17,221 bases of DNA from Streptosporangiaceae bacterium (lineage in GTDB: Bacteria > Actinomycetota > Actinomycetes > Streptosporangiales > Streptosporangiaceae): the NCBI GenBank assembly GCA_030045215.1, contig JASIBJ010000608.1:1-17221 (forward strand), given 5' to 3'. The translations under genes were made by a program, and so were the position numbers. This document shows, piece after piece, positions 15,050-17,221 of the stretch. Numbering within the stretch: the stretch's first letter is position 1; every line of letters begins with the position of its first letter. A model generated the notes under the pieces. That model made no database searches. It saw nothing but the letters and a program-made list of their open reading frames with translations, and was not told where the DNA came from.

Positions 15050-15123
15050 TCCGGAGCGTGGCGGGGAGGCTTGGCCCGGCGGCGGGTCCAGAGCGTGGCG
15101 GGGAGGCTTGGCCCGGCGGCGGG
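15050..15123 (+). repeat. 37-bp tandem duplication
   Basis: Bases 15050-15086 and 15087-15123 are the same 37-base unit (beginning TCCGGAGCGTGGCGGGGAGG) with one mismatch (15053 G against 15090 A). It lies directly upstream of the 15136 hairpin in the intergenic region. The near-identity points to a recent duplication by slippage. Confidence 0.85.
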
Positions 15124-15135
15124 CGGGTACAGCAA

Positions 15136-15159
15136 ACGGCGCCCCTTCTGGGGCGCCGT
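15136..15159 (+). terminator. Perfect 10-bp hairpin with TTCT loop
   Basis: ACGGCGCCCC (15136-15145) pairs perfectly with GGGGCGCCGT (15150-15159) around a TTCT loop. It is very stable. No T tract follows on either strand. It could be a terminator or part of a structured RNA; no adjacent gene clearly ends here. Confidence 0.4.
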
Positions 15160-15319
15160 CGCACTTACACGTCAGGTCGGGTTACCAAGCGTGCACCTTC
15201 ACTGCCGTGGTAGGCATATTCCGCCCGCGCCTCATTAGTCAACAGCGCCCTTCAAGGCCAAATTCGCCTGCCACGGCACGCCTCCCGCGGCTGGTCGCGC
15301 GTGGGTACCCGGCTGCCGT

Positions 15320-15347
15320 GTACGGACTGTGTCCGTACTTCTTTTCT
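15320..15347 (+). terminator. Intrinsic-terminator-like hairpin reading on the + strand
   Basis: GTACGGAC (15320-15327), loop TGT, GTCCGTAC (15331-15338), followed immediately by TTCTTTTCT. A perfect 8-bp stem plus a T-rich tail is the classic intrinsic terminator layout and is rare in such G+C-rich DNA. It works only for + strand transcription, yet no + strand gene lies upstream within 2.8 kb. Confidence 0.5.
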
Positions 15348-15414
15348 ACTGGGAATCCGCCCCGTTGGAAAGACCCGAGCGTGATCGATTCGTGATCTCG
15401 ATCGATGTACCTGG

Positions 15415-16176
15415 TCACATGCCTGGGGTTGCCGGGTCGCTTTCGAGCGGGCTGCGGGCATTGGTGCCCTCTGATCCGGCCGTGCCGCAGTGGCTGAAGG
15501 CCAGAACTGGCCAGCCGCGGCTCTGGGCTGCCTTTCGAAGAGCCCGGTCGGGATTCACCACGTACGGGTGACCCACGAGTTCCAGCAGCGGCAGGTCGGT
15601 GACGGAGTCGCTGTAGGCGAAGCAGTCGGCGAGCCGGTAGCCGCGCTGCGCCGCGAGTTCGGCGACCCCGTCCGCCTTCGCCTGTCCGTAGGCGTAGAAC
15701 TCGATGCTGCCGGTGTAGCGGCCCTCGGCAACCTCCAGCCGCGTGGCGACGGCCGCGCACGCGCCCAGCATGGCGGCGATCGGCCTGACGATCTCCTGTC
15801 CCGAGGTACTGGCGATCAGTACGTCGTGGCCGTCTTCGCGGTGGCGGGCAAGCAGGCTGCGAGCCTCTGCGTACACGAGCGGCTCGATCACCTGTGCGAG
15901 GTTGTCGGTCACGATCTGTGATATCAGGTCGGCGTTCCAGCCGCGGCACAGCGCGCTGACCTGATCGCGGACGCGCTCCATCCGGTGGTGACTGGCTCCG
16001 GCCAGCCGGAACGTCACCTGGGCGCAGACGCCGCGCAGTGCCTGGGTGCGGGTGATCAGGCCACGCCGATAAAAGGACGGAACGAACGCCAGTGTGCTGG
16101 ATCGGGAAATGAGCGTCTTGTCGAGGTCAAAGAAAGCCGCGGCAGTTCGGCTGCCGGTCTCGACGGATGTACCCAC
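15415..16176 (-). CDS. HAD-IB family phosphatase (SerB-like; Rv3661-type)
   Basis: About 253 residues. Motif I is F-F-D17-L-D19-K-T near the N-terminus, with the nucleophilic and acid/base aspartates. Motif II is in VLIASTSGQEIV, the motif III lysine is in YGQAKADGV, and motif IV is YSDSVTDLPLLELVG. Between them lies the helical cap. These are haloacid-dehalogenase hydrolases of the phosphoserine-phosphatase-like IB subfamily; the substrate is unknown. It closely resembles what I remember of mycobacterial Rv3661 but ends soon after RGWPVLAFS and lacks that protein's C-terminal hydrophobic segment. GTG 16176 is preferred: a TATGCT box lies eight bases upstream and no ribosome-binding site is visible. 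ATG 16224 is a possible alternative; an open frame to 16371 would run through a hairpin region and is unlikely. Confidence 0.9.
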   Translation of the reverse strand: MGTSVETGSRTAAAFFDLDKTLISRSSTLAFVPSFYRRGLITRTQALRGVCAQVTFRLAGASHHRMERVRDQVSALCRGWNADLISQIVTDNLAQVIEPLVYAEARSLLARHREDGHDVLIASTSGQEIVRPIAAMLGACAAVATRLEVAEGRYTGSIEFYAYGQAKADGVAELAAQRGYRLADCFAYSDSVTDLPLLELVGHPYVVNPDRALRKAAQSRGWPVLAFSHCGTAGSEGTNARSPLESDPATPGM

Positions 16177-16276
16177 GGTCCGGCAGCATAGGGGATGCGC
16201 CCCGATCCCTTTGCGTGTCGGCATGACCAACTGGTAACTTGCGGCGATTAGAACTAGGCTTTCTTGGGTAACGGAC

Positions 16277-16342
16277 CCGGCTCTGCCCCCCCGGAGCCGG
16301 ACCGTATGGCGACCCCCGTTCTCCCCCCCGACGGGGGTCGCC
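16277..16342. terminator. Two tandem hairpins between the helicase and HAD genes
   Basis: CCGGCTC (16277-16283) pairs with GAGCCGG (16294-16300). GGCGACCCCCGT (16308-16319) pairs perfectly over 12 bp with ACGGGGGTCGCC (16331-16342). They lie 134 bases after the helicase stop in its direction of transcription and before the HAD start, which suits a terminator without a T tract. Confidence 0.5.
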
Positions 16343-16475
16343 CCATGTCCGGGCGCTTTTGCGGTGATCACCCCGGAAGTGTCGGGGCAGCTTCGCGGTG
16401 TTCAGCCGGACAGTCCTGACCGCAGGCAGCGCCGCGCGGTCAAGGCCTGGCCGCTAGTGCCCGTGAGCTGACCCA

Positions 16476-17221
16476 TCAGCCCTCCGGCGGCCGCCCGGCG
16501 AGCAGGCTGTTCAGCAGTGCGATCGCGCCGTGCTTAGCGAGCGGCTGGTTTCCGTTGCCGCACTTGGGTGACTGAATGCAGGACGGGCAGCCGCTGGTGC
16601 ACTCGCAGCTCGCGATGGCCTCTGCCGTGGCAGCGAGCCAGCGGCCTGCCGTCGCGAACCCGCGCTCGGCGAAGCCGGCCCCGCCGACGTGGCCGTCGTA
16701 GACGAAGACGGTCAGCCGGCCGGTCCGGGGATGCAGGTCCGCGGAGACGCCGCCAACATCCCACCGGTCACATGCCGCCAGCAACGGCAGCATGCCGATC
16801 GAGGCGTGCTCGGCGGCGTGGGCAGCGCCGGCCAGGTCCACCCCATCGGCAGCCAGCCTGACGCGCTGAGCGGGTGAGATCGTCCACCACACGGCCCTGG
16901 TCTCGAGGCTGCGCTCGGGCAGGTCGAGGAGGATCTCGTCATCGACCATGCCGGTCTCGAGGCTGCGCCGGGTATACGACACCACCTGCCGCGACACCTG
17001 AACGTCGCCGAAGCACAGGGTGGACTCGCCCCACGCCGACGTGACCAGCTCGGCGGCCACCTCGATCCCGGTAATCTCCCGTGCCACCGTCGTGTATCCG
17101 GGATCTGCCTGCTCCACCAGCGCGATCCGCTCGGACAGGTCCAGCCTGCGAACCACGTACATCTCGCCCTGATGGGGGTACACGGCGCCGTCATGCGCGA
17201 GGAAGTGCGCGGACGGCTCGT
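16476..17221 (-). CDS. DEAD/DEAH-box helicase with DUF1998 domain, C-terminal part
   Basis: The frame is open to the right edge, so this is the last ~248 residues of a larger gene that starts outside the window. The internal GTG at 17183 is not the start, since EPSAHFLAHDGAVYPHQGEMY reads through it, and AVYPHQGE-Y-V is a hallmark of this family. The DUF1998 zinc-binding region has a cysteine cluster: C-E-C-T-S-G-C-P-S-C-I-Q-S-P-K-C, followed by GNGNQPL. An HVGGAGFAERGF motif precedes it. Proteins of this kind include M. tuberculosis Rv3649 and the Bacillus mitomycin-repair helicase MrfA (YprA). They are superfamily 2 helicases with the metal-binding domain at the C-terminus. The ATPase motifs are not in the window. 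It may belong to DNA repair, by analogy. Confidence 0.92.
   Translation of the reverse strand, partial: EPSAHFLAHDGAVYPHQGEMYVVRRLDLSERIALVEQADPGYTTVAREITGIEVAAELVTSAWGESTLCFGDVQVSRQVVSYTRRSLETGMVDDEILLDLPERSLETRAVWWTISPAQRVRLAADGVDLAGAAHAAEHASIGMLPLLAACDRWDVGGVSADLHPRTGRLTVFVYDGHVGGAGFAERGFATAGRWLAATAEAIASCECTSGCPSCIQSPKCGNGNQPLAKHGAIALLNSLLAGRPPEG

Larger units (their letters stand above)
14512..15414. other. 0.9-kb intergenic region without a convincing gene
   Basis: No frame here looks like a protein; the open frames are Arg/Pro-rich by-products of base composition. What I see, in order: a GGGTAT box on the - strand near the holin gene, a GTCAC/GTGAC dyad, a 37-bp tandem duplication, a perfect 10-bp hairpin, and a + strand terminator-like hairpin. 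Near the end are two CGTGATC copies and ATCGAT palindromes, about 15380-15406. Confidence 0.6.

Noticed and set aside
14784..15164. 126-codon - strand frame in the intergenic region
   Set aside because: Arg/Pro-rich composition, spans the tandem duplication, no ribosome-binding site and no recognised motif.
16177..16371. N-terminal extension of the HAD gene to 16371
   Set aside because: It would run through the tandem hairpins, and the extra residues resemble no family member.
1..17221. CRISPR array, tRNA/rRNA genes, insertion sequences
   Set aside because: I found no regularly spaced direct repeats with variable spacers, no cloverleaf-like sequence and no transposase. The repeats seen are adjacent or in-frame tandem copies.

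Overview
The window is high-G+C actinobacterial chromosome, with frequent GTG starts, tight start/stop overlaps and family matches typical of Actinomycetota. I see no tRNA, rRNA, CRISPR array, insertion sequence or phage island. The organism is probably a soil actinobacterium, but its genus cannot be fixed from this sequence.

Region 1 (1-6621, + strand) is the 3' part of a high-affinity group 1h (formerly group 5) [NiFe] hydrogenase operon, the type that oxidises atmospheric H2. It holds the end of the small subunit hhyS and the complete large subunit hhyL. A 300-bp leader of in-frame repeats with hairpins follows, then a NifU/Rieske-like protein (HhyE type). Next come three proteins of unknown function (DUF5947-like, DUF6084-like and a 501-aa protein), each overlapping its neighbour by 4-8 bases. 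Last are a 34-residue membrane peptide (DUF6893-like) and a 90-residue protein. These accessory genes are the least understood and most interesting part of the window. No hyp genes or maturation protease lie in this stretch.

Region 2 (6640-9695) has a CorA-type divalent cation channel (+) converging on a polytopic GT-C-like membrane protein (-). Their 3' ends overlap antisense by 252 bp.

Region 3 (9696-14511) resembles the Mycobacterium tuberculosis Rv3674c-Rv3669 neighbourhood. It runs nth (endonuclease III with a histone-H1-like tail), a NUDIX CoA pyrophosphatase and marP (acid-resistance periplasmic protease) on +. A convergent - strand operon holds a holin-family membrane protein, an EphE-like alpha/beta hydrolase and a DUF309 protein. 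nth and marP look like leaderless GTG starts.

Region 4 (14512-15414) is a 0.9-kb gap without a convincing gene. It has a 37-bp tandem duplication, a 10-bp perfect hairpin and a + strand terminator-like hairpin followed by a T-rich tract, with no + strand gene to serve.

Region 5 (15415-17221, - strand) holds a HAD-IB phosphatase like Rv3661, tandem hairpins, and the C-terminus of a DEAD/DEAH helicase with a DUF1998 cysteine cluster (Rv3649/MrfA type) that runs off the right edge.
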